A stretch of DNA of 11,655 nt from an uncultured Pirellula sp. (GCA_903892365.1 CAITIF010000809.1:1-11655); one strand, 5' to 3'; counted from the first letter of the stretch, positions 1 to 7,024 are shown. Numbers and translations: made by a program. Notes: generated by a model from the sequence alone, not told the origin.

Positions 1-148
1 CTTGGCGATACCGAATTAGAAGATCGCGAAGGAAAAAGCTGTACAACAGTTCTCGCGACCGCCAAACGTCCCGCAGTTGGCCAAAGCCAAACACATCAGT
101 CGGCCCAAAATACTGCATGGGTGGTACGGATTTTGAGTCGCTAGACAT
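1..148 (-). CDS. ABC-2 type transporter permease, N-terminal part (runs off the left edge)
   Basis: Reading leftwards from an ATG at 148, the frame stays open for 49 codons to the window edge. Residues 25-49 (LRDVWRSRELLY, then FFLRDLLIRYRQ) match the cytoplasmic N-terminal signature of Wzm/TagG/RfbA-type ABC-2 permeases, usually of the form LWRYRELL-x-FLxWRDxKVRYRQ, which precedes the first membrane helix. Such permeases export polysaccharide or polyol-phosphate chains across the inner membrane together with an ATPase encoded next to them. The ATPase would be expected just outside the window. The start lies 9 bases after the argS stop codon and GGA stands just before it, so the gene is probably the fourth member of the hisE-hisG-argS operon. 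The identity rests on one short motif; the substrate cannot be told. Confidence 0.72.
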   Translation of the reverse strand, partial: MSSDSKSVPPMQYFGPTDVFGFGQLRDVWRSRELLYSFFLRDLLIRYRQ

Positions 149-157
149 TCCGAAAAA

Positions 158-2140
158 CTACATTCGTTCAACAGTCCCAATACCTAGCAACTCAAGACCC
201 TTCTTGAGCGTCAATCCGGTAAGTTCCGTTAATCTTAGTCGAGCAAGCACGACATCGGGCGAATCCGCCTTAAGAACAGGGCATTGTTCATAGAAGCTGG
301 AGAACAGTTTTGCCGTCTCGAACAGATATTCCGTCACCATGTTCGGCAAATAGTCACTCATCGACTGGCTCAGCATGTCCTCGAAACGCAAAAGCTGAAG
401 CCCCAAAGCCAACTCCGGTCCCTCGACCAAGGCCAATTTCTTGGCCCCCAAGTCAGCTTGGGCGATCCCTTCGGCAAGTGCTTTGCGAAGGATGCTGCGA
501 GTTCTCGCGTAAGAATACTGGATGTAAGCAGCCGTGTTCCCTTCCATAAGAACCATCTTGTTCATATCGAAAACATAATTGCTTGTTCTGTTGTGGCTCA
601 GGTCGGCATACTTGATGGCTCCAATGCCAACGGTTTCAGCAATGTTCTTTCGGTCTTCTTCGGAAAATTCGGCTCCGGATCGGTTCAGACGTTCAGGGTC
701 GCATACCACCTGCATGGCTCGTTCCACCGCTTCATCCAGCAACGATTCCAACCCGACGATGGTGCCAGATCTGGTTTTGAAGGGCTTGCCGTCATCACCC
801 AATACGGTTCCAAAACTGACATGTTTGAGTTCGGTATGTGTTAGGCCAATTTTGCGCAAGACATCAAATAGTTTTTGAAAGTGCTCGCTTTGGCGATGGT
901 CGACTACGTACAACGAAACATCAGGAGCGAATTCACGTTCTCGAAAAACCGCCGTTGCGATATCGGTGGTCGCGTAGAGAAACGCTCCGTCTTGCTTCCG
1001 TACAATCATAGGCGCTTCGTATCCATCGAGAAATACGCAGATAGCCCCATCGCTTTGAACGGCCATTGAACGAGCAAGCAAGTCCTCTACCACCATCGGA
1101 AGCAGATCATGGTAATAGCTCTCGCCGTACTCGTAATCGAACTGCACATTCAATCGGCGGTAAACGTTATGAATCTCTGCCTTGCAGCTTGGCAAGAACG
1201 CTTCCCACAACTTGATGTTCTCGGAATCACCTTCATGCAGCTTTGACGTTTCTTTAAGAACTCGCTGTCCGAGATCGGGATGAGCTTTGCAGCGCTCCAG
1301 CAAATCTAAGTCATGGGTCGCAGCTTCGATAGCTGCAAGAGCTTGGGTTCGCTGCTGCTGCAGATCCAGCCATTGCTGATGAGCGCTGGCTGCTTCTTTC
1401 GCAAGCTTTTTGTCTTTGGGTGCATCAGTAGCCTTTTGCTTCGAATCAGTCGCCTTTTGTTCTGCTTTGAGAATGTTCGCTTCCAGCTTGGGAACATTAG
1501 AAACCGTATCTTGATAGCTGATGGTTTGCTGAATCAGCCGATACAGTCGGCCAAGTTCAGCGACCGGCGCTTTGTCGAAAGCTTCTTGGTTCCGAAAGTG
1601 CTTGTATCCATAAATGATCATCCCAAACTGAGTGCCCCAGTCACCCAAGTGATTGTCTGAGTGAACTCGATGCCCAAGGAAGCGCAGAATCTTGTTGATC
1701 GCGTCTCCGATGACGGTAGAACGCACATGCCCCACGTGCATCGGCTTGGCGACGTTCGGCGAAGAAAAGTCAACCACGTATGTCTTAGGGGTTGCAGCCA
1801 AGCTCACTGCAAGGCGATCTGGATCGGAGAGTGCTTCGGAGAGACGATCGCTGAGCCATTCCGGAGATAGCCTTAGATTGACATACCCTTGACCCGCAAT
1901 CGTGACCGACGAGCAAATATCGCCGAGCTTCACTCCCGCAACCAGCTCCTCGGCGATCGCTAGGGGTGGCTTGCCCAACTTTTTTTGAAGAGGCATCGCC
2001 ACATTGGCTTGGTAATCCGCTAAATGAGTTTCACGCGACGGTACAATCCGTTCTAGTGTCGAGGACAATAAAGCGGGATCGTCGATCCAAGTTGCGAGAA
2101 CATCTGCAAATCTGGAACGGATCAGAGAAAGAACTTGCAT
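158..2140 (-). CDS. argS: Arginyl-tRNA synthetase
   Basis: Class I aminoacyl-tRNA synthetase that charges tRNA-Arg with arginine in the cytoplasm. Residues 1-115 form the ArgRS-specific N-terminal domain. The catalytic Rossmann fold carries the HIGH signature as HVGH (135-138) after FSSPNVAKP, and DWGTQFGM at 167-174. The KMSK loop has the usual ArgRS form KPFKTRSG (452-459). The DALR anticodon-binding domain fills about 535-660 and ends in the family-typical VERM. At 660 residues it is about 80 longer than E. coli ArgS (577). The excess is an Ala/Lys/Gln-rich, probably helical insertion at about 213-283 between DWGTQFGM and the rest of the catalytic domain; it contains a KATD motif repeated seven residues apart. 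The ATG start lies two bases after the hisG stop, so translation is probably coupled to hisG. Confidence 0.97.
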   Translation of the reverse strand: MQVLSLIRSRFADVLATWIDDPALLSSTLERIVPSRETHLADYQANVAMPLQKKLGKPPLAIAEELVAGVKLGDICSSVTIAGQGYVNLRLSPEWLSDRLSEALSDPDRLAVSLAATPKTYVVDFSSPNVAKPMHVGHVRSTVIGDAINKILRFLGHRVHSDNHLGDWGTQFGMIIYGYKHFRNQEAFDKAPVAELGRLYRLIQQTISYQDTVSNVPKLEANILKAEQKATDSKQKATDAPKDKKLAKEAASAHQQWLDLQQQRTQALAAIEAATHDLDLLERCKAHPDLGQRVLKETSKLHEGDSENIKLWEAFLPSCKAEIHNVYRRLNVQFDYEYGESYYHDLLPMVVEDLLARSMAVQSDGAICVFLDGYEAPMIVRKQDGAFLYATTDIATAVFREREFAPDVSLYVVDHRQSEHFQKLFDVLRKIGLTHTELKHVSFGTVLGDDGKPFKTRSGTIVGLESLLDEAVERAMQVVCDPERLNRSGAEFSEEDRKNIAETVGIGAIKYADLSHNRTSNYVFDMNKMVLMEGNTAAYIQYSYARTRSILRKALAEGIAQADLGAKKLALVEGPELALGLQLLRFEDMLSQSMSDYLPNMVTEYLFETAKLFSSFYEQCPVLKADSPDVVLARLRLTELTGLTLKKGLELLGIGTVERM

Positions 2141-2142
2141 GC

Positions 2143-3006
2143 TTACAGTCGGCAGTTGTTGATAGAAGTTTCAAGAATGGCCAGCGCCCCAAGCAGCTCC
2201 AGCTTTTCCATGATTGGGATAATGTCGCTTCGCTTTACCATCGCACGTACGGCGCACCAGGAGTTGTTCTCCAGGCTAGTCACGGTTGGGGATGTGAAAC
2301 CTGGCGTAATGGCTTCTGCCGCAGCAAGTTTGTCGCGAGGAATATTGTATTCTAGTAAAGAATAATCGCGGGCAATCACCACCCCTTCCAGTCGTCGAAC
2401 GATTCGGTCTGCGGTTGCACTGTCACGGCAATTGGGGCTTTGGATTAGCACCGTCTCGTACTGACCAATCTCCGTTAAAATTCGAAGCTGATTCGCGGCG
2501 AGTGTGCTGCCTGTTTCGACCAAATCGACAATGGCGTCAGCGACCCCTAACGAGATCATGACTTCGACCGAGCCATTCAATTTTACTAGATGCACCGGGG
2601 CATCGTGTTGCTTTAAGTAACGTTCGGTGGTGTTCGGAAAACTCGTCGCAACCCGTTTCCCCTTGAGTTCGCTTGGGTCTTGAATGTTGCCGGTGGTGGG
2701 GACACAAATAGCCAAGCGACATCGACCGACGCCCAACTTCATTCGCACCACCACGTCTGCCCCGGCCTCTTCGATCAAATCACTTCCTGTGATTCCAAGA
2801 TCGATCGCACCTTCGGCGCATAACGTAGGGATGTCATCCGTCCGCAAGAAAGTGATTTCGGCAGGAATACTGCTGACTCGGGCAAACAAGGATCGGTCTT
2901 GGCGACGAAAATTTAGCCCAGCCTGTATCAGCAAGTCGGTAGCCAGTTCACTTAATCGCCCTTTGCTGGGAATTCCGATACGTAGATGATTCAATTCTGC
3001 ACTCAC
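2143..3006 (-). CDS. hisG: ATP phosphoribosyltransferase, long (HisG-L) form
   Basis: Catalyses the first step of histidine synthesis, joining ATP and PRPP to give phosphoribosyl-ATP. At 287 residues it is the long form: catalytic domains I and II (about 1-212) plus a C-terminal ACT-like regulatory domain (about 215-287) that binds histidine for feedback inhibition. Long enzymes do not need HisZ. Visible signatures are the N-terminal LRIGIPSKGRL (8-18), the GAIDLGITGSDL stretch (66-77) and the PRPP-binding loop DAIVDLVETGSTL (157-169). The C-terminal PTVTSL and ALAILETSINNCRL segments are typical of the regulatory domain. The start codon is GTG and overlaps the hisE stop as GTGA, with AGGA about 14 bases upstream inside hisE. 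That overlap supports this start and indicates coupled translation with hisE. Confidence 0.97.
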   Translation of the reverse strand: MSAELNHLRIGIPSKGRLSELATDLLIQAGLNFRRQDRSLFARVSSIPAEITFLRTDDIPTLCAEGAIDLGITGSDLIEEAGADVVVRMKLGVGRCRLAICVPTTGNIQDPSELKGKRVATSFPNTTERYLKQHDAPVHLVKLNGSVEVMISLGVADAIVDLVETGSTLAANQLRILTEIGQYETVLIQSPNCRDSATADRIVRRLEGVVIARDYSLLEYNIPRDKLAAAEAITPGFTSPTVTSLENNSWCAVRAMVKRSDIIPIMEKLELLGALAILETSINNCRL

Positions 3007-3344
3007 GAAACCGTTTCCTGTCCTCGACGACGTTTTTCTTCTAAGCCCGAGACACCTTCGCGAAGTTCTAGTTCGCGCCGGACATCATCGACAACAATAC
3101 CTCGACTAGCTAACAGCACCCACAAGTGGAAGACAACATCGGCCGCTTCCCGAATGGTATGTTCGCGACCAGGTTCGCCGGATTCGGCTGCCGCTTCAAT
3201 CACTTCGTTGGATTCTTCTAGGAGCTTTTCGCCCATTTTCGGGATTCCTCCCTGAAGAAGTTTGGTGGTGTACGACCCCTCGGGAAGCGATGCAACCCGT
3301 TGATGCAGTTCCAGCATGAGTCGATCTAGAACGTCGTTAGGCAT
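3003..3344 (-). CDS. hisE: Phosphoribosyl-ATP pyrophosphatase
   Basis: Catalyses the second step of histidine synthesis, hydrolysing phosphoribosyl-ATP to phosphoribosyl-AMP and pyrophosphate, and so uses the HisG product. It belongs to the all-alpha MazG-like NTP pyrophosphatase superfamily. Metal-binding acidic helices are visible as KLLEESNEVIEA (residues 40-51 from the chosen start) and EAADVVFHLWVLL (66-78), preceded by the family signature PEGSYTTKL. I chose the ATG at 3344, giving 113 residues, because the HisE fold begins with the MPNDVLDRL helix. The frame stays open upstream to an ATG at 3401 (132 residues), but the extra 19 residues look unlike HisE. Neither start has a strong ribosome-binding site; GGTGGGG lies before the upstream one. 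The HisI cyclohydrolase domain is absent, so hisI must be encoded elsewhere. It is first gene of the operon with hisG. Confidence 0.93.
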   Translation of the reverse strand: MPNDVLDRLMLELHQRVASLPEGSYTTKLLQGGIPKMGEKLLEESNEVIEAAAESGEPGREHTIREAADVVFHLWVLLASRGIVVDDVRRELELREGVSGLEEKRRRGQETVS

Positions 3345-3555
3345 GGAGAGAGACGAAAAAGGGGTTTGAATTAAGCAACGCTTCTGGAAACGAACCATCA
3401 TAGTTGCCCCACCGATTTCTGTCGATTGCTAAGATCGTCCGGCTACCATCTTGCCTCATGATCCAAAGATGCGCCTATTATTTTCAGCCATCGAATGGCA
3501 ATTGGTGACTTGCGTCGCTCGGCACCAGCGATGCGTCGCGTCCGATAATAGTGAT

Positions 3556-3609
3556 CCTGAGGCGCCAGCCGAGTTCTTTTCTATTGCAAAAATCGGCTAG
3601 CGCCTCAGG
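3556..3609. repeat. Inverted repeat with 17-bp arms (possible hairpin)
   Basis: The left arm CCTGAGGCGCCAGCCGA (3556-3572) and right arm TCGGCTAGCGCCTCAGG (3593-3609) are reverse complements at 16 of 17 positions. They are separated by a 20-base A/T-rich loop. The GC-rich stem would fold strongly in RNA of either strand. There is no T-run directly after either arm, so a classical Rho-independent terminator is not indicated. I believe similar elements are scattered between genes in Pirellulaceae genomes, but that is from memory and not tested. Confidence 0.8.
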
Positions 3610-3661
3610 CTCATGGAAACGAAAAACGACTTTTGTTGGGCGCGTCCGATACGATTTTGTA

Positions 3662-3741
3662 AAACACAGAAGCACAGAGTTCACAGAGGGACGGCCGGTC
3701 TGCACGAATCTTATCTCTGTGTTCTCTGTGCCTCGGTGTTT
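3662..3741. repeat. Long imperfect inverted repeat of CACAGAG type
   Basis: The left arm (3662-3688, AAACACAGAAGCACAGAG followed by TTCACAGAG) and the right arm (3715-3741, CTCTGTGTTCTCTGTG followed by CCTCGGTGTTT) are 27 bases each. They are complementary at 23 of 27 positions and enclose a 26-base GC-rich centre. Each arm is itself built of short CACAGAG units. CACAGAG-type stretches occur between genes in many unrelated bacteria and are often mis-annotated as small proteins. Here the element sits 50 bp downstream of the DUF1559 stop codon and could protect or end its transcript. Confidence 0.8.
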
Positions 3742-3791
3742 CCAAAATTCCCAATCGCGACGGAGGGCACAAGGCCCACCTTCGCGATGCA

Positions 3792-4745
3792 CTAATCCTC
3801 GAAGGAAACAATATCGGAATTACCCTTCGTTCCCATCGCGCTCCAAACGTTTGCAGAAATTGATTCACCTATGGTTTGTACATGTCCATCTGCGAATACC
3901 GCCTGGACGAGACCTGCATGCCGGGACGCAAACCCAAGTTCAATGTCCTCAACAAACACCTGAGGCACCTTCTTATAAGAATTGATTGGAATTGCGGACG
4001 AACCCAAGCATTCCGACATTTCGTTGCTCGCAACCCCTGGAGAGCCGGTATGCCAATGGTCAATGAGCTGAAAAATTCCAGTATGATCTGGACCTGACAT
4101 GCTTGGCAAAAACAAAGCTTCCGAGATCAACAAGGTTTGAGAAAGACCATCAAAGATATCCCGATGTTTTGTCCGGCTATTCACGTACATGATGCCATTT
4201 TGATGAGGCTCACCGATCAACGTGCCCGAGCCAGTTTCGTTGCGGATAGTACCTGAAGCACAGGCAAGGTACGTGCTTGTGGCCCGCCCTTCAACCACTT
4301 GGTTGTAGTATCGAGGTCCCGCGGAGGAAGGGCAAAGGTAGATCGAGTGGCTGGTTTTGATTGCCGTAATATTGGGCTCGAATTGATCCCAGCGTTGATC
4401 TGGATCCAGAGCCGATGCAAGGTTGCCTTGCTCCAGGTAAGTCAGAATTTGACCGCTCCAGAATAACTTGTGAATTTCTTCTAGTTTACTCGATTGGCGA
4501 GCACCCGCTGGATAGCATCCTGCCGCGTCCGCGTTCATCATGCAGGCAAGCCCCATCTGCTTCAGATTGTTCGCGCATTGAAGCCTACGCGCAGCTTCTC
4601 GAGCCGCCTGAACCGCAGGCAACAGCAGACCAATCAGAGTGCCGATAATGGCAATCACGACAAGCAGTTCTACCAAAGTGAACGCATGCCGATCGTTCCG
4701 TTGAAATTTCAGAGGTGCGATAGACGACTGTGCATAGATTTTCAT
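3792..4745 (-). CDS. DUF1559 family pseudopilin-like protein
   Basis: A planctomycete-type prepilin-like protein of 317 residues. The N-terminus is a type III (prepilin) signal: a short basic leader to about residue 21, then FTLVELLVVIAIIGTLIGLL (22-41) as the membrane helix, followed by LLPAVQAAREAARR and CANNLKQ, the DUF1559 hallmark. The C-terminus has the H-X9-DG motif: His276, then DG at 286-287. The residue before the FTLVE cleavage point is Ala, where Gly is usual. Such proteins are exported and probably assemble at or outside the inner membrane; their precise roles are mostly unknown. The frame extends up to an ATG at 4886, but the ATG at 4745 has AGAGG six bases upstream and gives a normal leader. 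A TATACT box at 4891-4896 is too close to 4886 to serve that start. Confidence 0.95.
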   Translation of the reverse strand: MKIYAQSSIAPLKFQRNDRHAFTLVELLVVIAIIGTLIGLLLPAVQAAREAARRLQCANNLKQMGLACMMNADAAGCYPAGARQSSKLEEIHKLFWSGQILTYLEQGNLASALDPDQRWDQFEPNITAIKTSHSIYLCPSSAGPRYYNQVVEGRATSTYLACASGTIRNETGSGTLIGEPHQNGIMYVNSRTKHRDIFDGLSQTLLISEALFLPSMSGPDHTGIFQLIDHWHTGSPGVASNEMSECLGSSAIPINSYKKVPQVFVEDIELGFASRHAGLVQAVFADGHVQTIGESISANVWSAMGTKGNSDIVSFED

Positions 4746-4823
4746 TTGTCGCCTCTGCCGTAGAAAAACTACCCACGTTCTGCCATTCGCTTTGACGCCA
4801 GAACAGGTATCGTTGATCCACTC

Positions 4824-4849
4824 GCCGACCAACTTATACGCCGACCAAC
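4824..4849. repeat. Direct repeat GCCGACCAAC, two copies 16 nt apart
   Basis: Exact 10-base copies occur at 4824-4833 and 4840-4849, separated by TTATAC. They lie between the candidate -10 box and the start codon of the DUF1559 gene, in its probable 5' untranslated leader. The arrangement could be an operator or a leader element, or simply chance. Confidence 0.6.
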
Positions 4850-4890
4850 AAACACTAGGAACACTTCCCGCATCCGTTTTCCACACTCTT

Positions 4891-4896
4891 AGTATA
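4891..4896 (-). promoter_or_regulatory. Candidate -10 box for the DUF1559 gene
   Basis: On the minus strand this reads TATACT, five of six matches to the sigma-70 -10 consensus, in an A/T-rich stretch. No good -35 hexamer stands 16-18 bases upstream. If it is used, transcription would begin near 4884 and leave a leader of about 140 nt before the ATG at 4745. Confidence 0.35.
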
Positions 4897-5098
4897 AGCT
4901 CATTTTAATGCTTACAGAAGCCAATTGCAGGCCGCCACGAGCGATTTCCACGTCCGTGCATTTTTCACCCCCGTTCTCACGTTACCGTGATTCAAGTCGG
5001 TCCGCACCCTGCGAATTGTTGGGCGATAGTGCTACAATACAACCACTCGACTTTCGATTCCCGATTCCGTCTAAACTAGTTTCTGCATTTGGAAAATC

Positions 5099-5416
5099 AT
5101 GGTAGGTCTAGTCGTTGCACTTCGCATTGTGGGTTTGCTGGAAGGCTTGTCTTTTCTCGTGCTTCTTGGGATAGCCATGCCTCTGAAGTACCTAGCCGAT
5201 TCACCTCGAGCTGTGGAAATCGTGGGTGGCCTGCACGGATTTCTCTTTGTGTTGTACGCCATTCTGGCATTAGCGGTCACTATTGTTTGCAAGCTGCCAT
5301 GGTGGCGTCTGGTCCAGGCGCTTTTAGCATCGTTGATTCCGGCAGGAACTTTTTGGTTCGACCGAAAACTGAGTGATTTTCAAAAGGCCATTTCTGTTCC
5401 GATGCCAAAAAGCTAA
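5099..5416 (+). CDS. DUF3817 family small integral membrane protein
   Basis: A 105-residue inner-membrane protein of unknown function. It matches the DUF3817 pattern: an N-terminal helix with a conserved acidic residue (LRIVGLLEGLSFLVLLGIAM, 8-27), then PLKYLAD (28-34), a second helix starting at a GxxHG motif (GGLHGFLFVLYA, 43-54) and ending near residue 64, and a third hydrophobic segment (about 70-82) finishing in PAGTFWFDRKL (81-91). Its length is normal for the family. The start codon has no clear Shine-Dalgarno sequence, and a GTG two codons later is not a likely alternative because it would clip the first helix. The gene stands alone: the DUF1559 gene is divergent and the NIPSNAP gene begins 200 bp downstream. 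Confidence 0.85.
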   Translation: MVGLVVALRIVGLLEGLSFLVLLGIAMPLKYLADSPRAVEIVGGLHGFLFVLYAILALAVTIVCKLPWWRLVQALLASLIPAGTFWFDRKLSDFQKAISVPMPKS

Positions 5417-5492
5417 ACTCTGTCCTCGCTATTCATTGCTACACTGTTGCATTGGAAACGCGAGTCGGATTTGAAAACGCACGAAGTATTTG

Positions 5493-5535
5493 CAAAATGT
5501 TTTTGTGAGTCTTACAGACGTAGGGCAACATTTTG
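5493..5535. repeat. Small inverted repeat, 9-bp arms
   Basis: CAAAATGTT (5493-5501) and AACATTTTG (5527-5535) are exact reverse complements with a 25-base spacer. They lie between the DUF3817 and NIPSNAP genes, about 85 bases upstream of the latter's start. It could be an operator or a chance match. Confidence 0.4.
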
Positions 5536-5617
5536 AAGAACTCGATCCTTTGTTAGATGTGTTTTTGCCCGACCAAATCGTACGCATCGATCCTCCCTTC
5601 TTTATGGACTCCCTGCC

Positions 5618-6463
5618 ATGCTCACCCGAATATTCACTATGCTTTTCGCCATCGCCTCCTTCGCCATGAATGCCATTTCGCAAGACTCTTCCAGTGCGAT
5701 CTACGAACTCCGATCGTACGTTTCGGAACCAGGGAGGCAAGCGGATGTGTTAAAGCTTATTGAAGGGGGTGGAATGACCTTCATGAAAAAGCACCAACTG
5801 AATTTGGTTGCGGCATGGGTTCCAGCAGACGTGAAAGACGAAAGAGTATTTACATTGGTAAGTCACAAGAACAAATCGACCTGCGACGCGTCTTGGACAG
5901 CGTTCCAAAACGATCCAGCATGGAAGGAAGTGGTTCAAAAGTCTGTGGTTGATGGAAAGAAGCCGGTCAAGTCAATTGAAAGGGTCTTCATGTCTGTGAA
6001 TGATTACAGTCCTAGCTTGAACATGAAGCCTGCTGGCGAACGAGTATTCGAGCTAAGAACCTATATCGCGAGCAAGGGAAATCTTGCGGGCCTCAACGCG
6101 CGTTTTCGCAATCACACTTTAAAACTGTTTGAGAAGCACGGCATGACCAACATCATGTATTGGTCCGCTTTAGATGGAGAACCGCTTACGTGCGGAAAAC
6201 TACTGGAAGCGGTTTCGCCGATCGGAAAAGCGGATGCGAAGATAGATGTGAATGCGCCCGCCGCCGGTAACAGCCTCATCTATTTCATCACTCACGCATC
6301 CGAAGATGCCGCCAAAGAGTCCTTTGGAAAATTCCGAGTCGATCCGCTTTGGGAAAAGGTTCGCACCGAGTCTGAAGCCAATGCAGGTGGAATGTCGTTA
6401 ACGGCGGATGGCGGCGTGAAGAGCCTCTTCCTGAAAGCAACCAACTTTTCGCCGCTCAAGTAG
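5618..6463 (+). CDS. Secreted protein with two NIPSNAP domains
   Basis: A 281-residue protein with a Sec signal peptide (hydrophobic core within residues 5-18, probable cleavage after AIS near residue 21). Two NIPSNAP-type ferredoxin-like (dimeric alpha-beta barrel) modules follow. The first, about 27-130, starts IYELRSYVSEPG. The second, about 143-281, starts VFELRTYIASKGNL and continues NHTLKLFEKHGMTNIMYW, a classic NIPSNAP pattern. Planctomycetes carry many such secreted copies; no biochemical function is established for them. The start is fixed by the signal peptide; an ATG at 5604 is in another frame. No operon partner is evident, and the next 860 bases downstream lack a convincing gene. 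Confidence 0.92.
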   Translation: MLTRIFTMLFAIASFAMNAISQDSSSAIYELRSYVSEPGRQADVLKLIEGGGMTFMKKHQLNLVAAWVPADVKDERVFTLVSHKNKSTCDASWTAFQNDPAWKEVVQKSVVDGKKPVKSIERVFMSVNDYSPSLNMKPAGERVFELRTYIASKGNLAGLNARFRNHTLKLFEKHGMTNIMYWSALDGEPLTCGKLLEAVSPIGKADAKIDVNAPAAGNSLIYFITHASEDAAKESFGKFRVDPLWEKVRTESEANAGGMSLTADGGVKSLFLKATNFSPLK

Positions 6464-6583
6464 TACGGGCCGATCGAGCATTCCAAATTCGAACGAACCT
6501 TCACTATGAATGGTGCGCACGAACCGCCATGCAATGCCACGCCCCCAACGGCGAAGAACTGGTCAATTCCAAGTTTCTATATT

Positions 6584-6615
6584 TAGGGGATCAGGAGAAG
6601 TCTCCCGTTCCCCTA
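6584..6615. repeat. Imperfect hairpin downstream of the NIPSNAP gene
   Basis: An outer stem TAGGGGA/TCCCCTA (6584-6590 with 6609-6615) and an inner stem GGAG/CTCC (6594-6597 with 6602-6605) share one axis. They are joined by a small symmetric internal loop and capped by four bases. There is no T-run after it. It lies 120 bp past the NIPSNAP stop and might mark the 3' end of that transcript. Confidence 0.5.
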
Positions 6616-6760
6616 GCGTTCGAGAAATGCGCGACAGAATTCCTGCGTGACGGACGCAGTCAGTGTCGGTGAATGCATTGCTTCGGCATCATTACCTACC
6701 AGTAGCGATCACCGTAGGACGCTACCTACATCATCGCCAGCGTACAATTTTCGCTTCGTG

Positions 6761-6779
6761 TCTGGTTTGCCAAGCCAGA
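6761..6779. repeat. 19-bp near-perfect palindrome
   Basis: TCTGGTTTGCCAAGCCAGA is symmetric about its central base, with one mismatched pair at positions 6 and 14. It has the form of a dimeric repressor site, but no gene start lies close by on either strand, so its role is unclear. Confidence 0.4.
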
Positions 6780-6895
6780 TCACTTGCACAAGGAATCGTT
6801 CTTTCCATCCTTAAGTAAACTGGCGGCAACTACCTGTGATGAGGCACGCTAAGGAATAGAAACGCAAGGGACTGAGGCTGGCCATCGATTCATTC

Positions 6896-7024
6896 ATGCA
6901 ATCCGATGGGCTCATGCTGGTTCTCGTGAATGATACAGATGCAGCCAGCGCCATCTCCAACTTGCAGCGCCTGTACAGTTTCAAAGTCCAAGGTTTATCC
7001 AAAAACAATCGCTTTCTGGGATGA
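6896..7024 (+). CDS. Doubtful small ORF, 42 residues, or gene remnant
   Basis: The frame MQSDGLMLVLVNDTDAAS and onward looks like a beta-strand followed by an amphipathic helix (SAISNLQRLYSFKVQGL) and has a protein-like composition. Its stop codon overlaps the next ORF's start as ATGA at 7021-7024. The open frame extends upstream only to a stop at 6857. There is no clear ribosome-binding site and I recognise no family. It may be a piece of a degraded gene. Confidence 0.2.
   Translation: MQSDGLMLVLVNDTDAASAISNLQRLYSFKVQGLSKNNRFLG

Larger units (their letters stand above)
3402..3791. other. Non-coding spacer between hisE and the DUF1559 gene
   Basis: About 390 bases lie between two minus-strand genes. 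The stretch is open in several frames on both strands, but the predicted peptides are simple translations of two inverted repeats (listed separately), so I do not call a gene here. The hisE promoter should lie in 3402-3480, but I could not find a convincing -10/-35 pair there. Confidence 0.6.
4746..5098. other. Divergent intergenic region, DUF1559 gene / DUF3817 gene
   Basis: About 350 bases separate the two divergent genes and should hold promoters for both. I see the direct repeat at 4824-4849 and the TATACT box at 4891-4896 for the leftward gene. For the rightward gene there is only a TACAAT hexamer at 5033-5038, without a recognisable -35. No open frame here looks coding. Confidence 0.55.

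Noticed and set aside
284..844. 186-codon plus-strand frame opposite argS
   Set aside because: It lies wholly inside argS, which has unmistakable catalytic motifs. The antisense peptide has no recognisable domain.
3484..3792. 102-codon minus-strand frame as a real gene
   Set aside because: Its peptide is the translation of two inverted repeats and it has no ribosome-binding site.
4746..4886. 47-residue N-terminal extension of the DUF1559 protein
   Set aside because: It would bury the prepilin leader, and a good ribosome-binding site stands before the internal ATG at 4745.
5429..5740. 103-codon minus-strand frame before the NIPSNAP gene
   Set aside because: It overlaps the NIPSNAP signal peptide and has a skewed composition with no family resemblance.
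6811..7008. 65-codon minus-strand frame in the gene-poor stretch
   Set aside because: Ser/Leu/Cys-rich peptide without ribosome-binding site or family. The opposite strand looks more protein-like.
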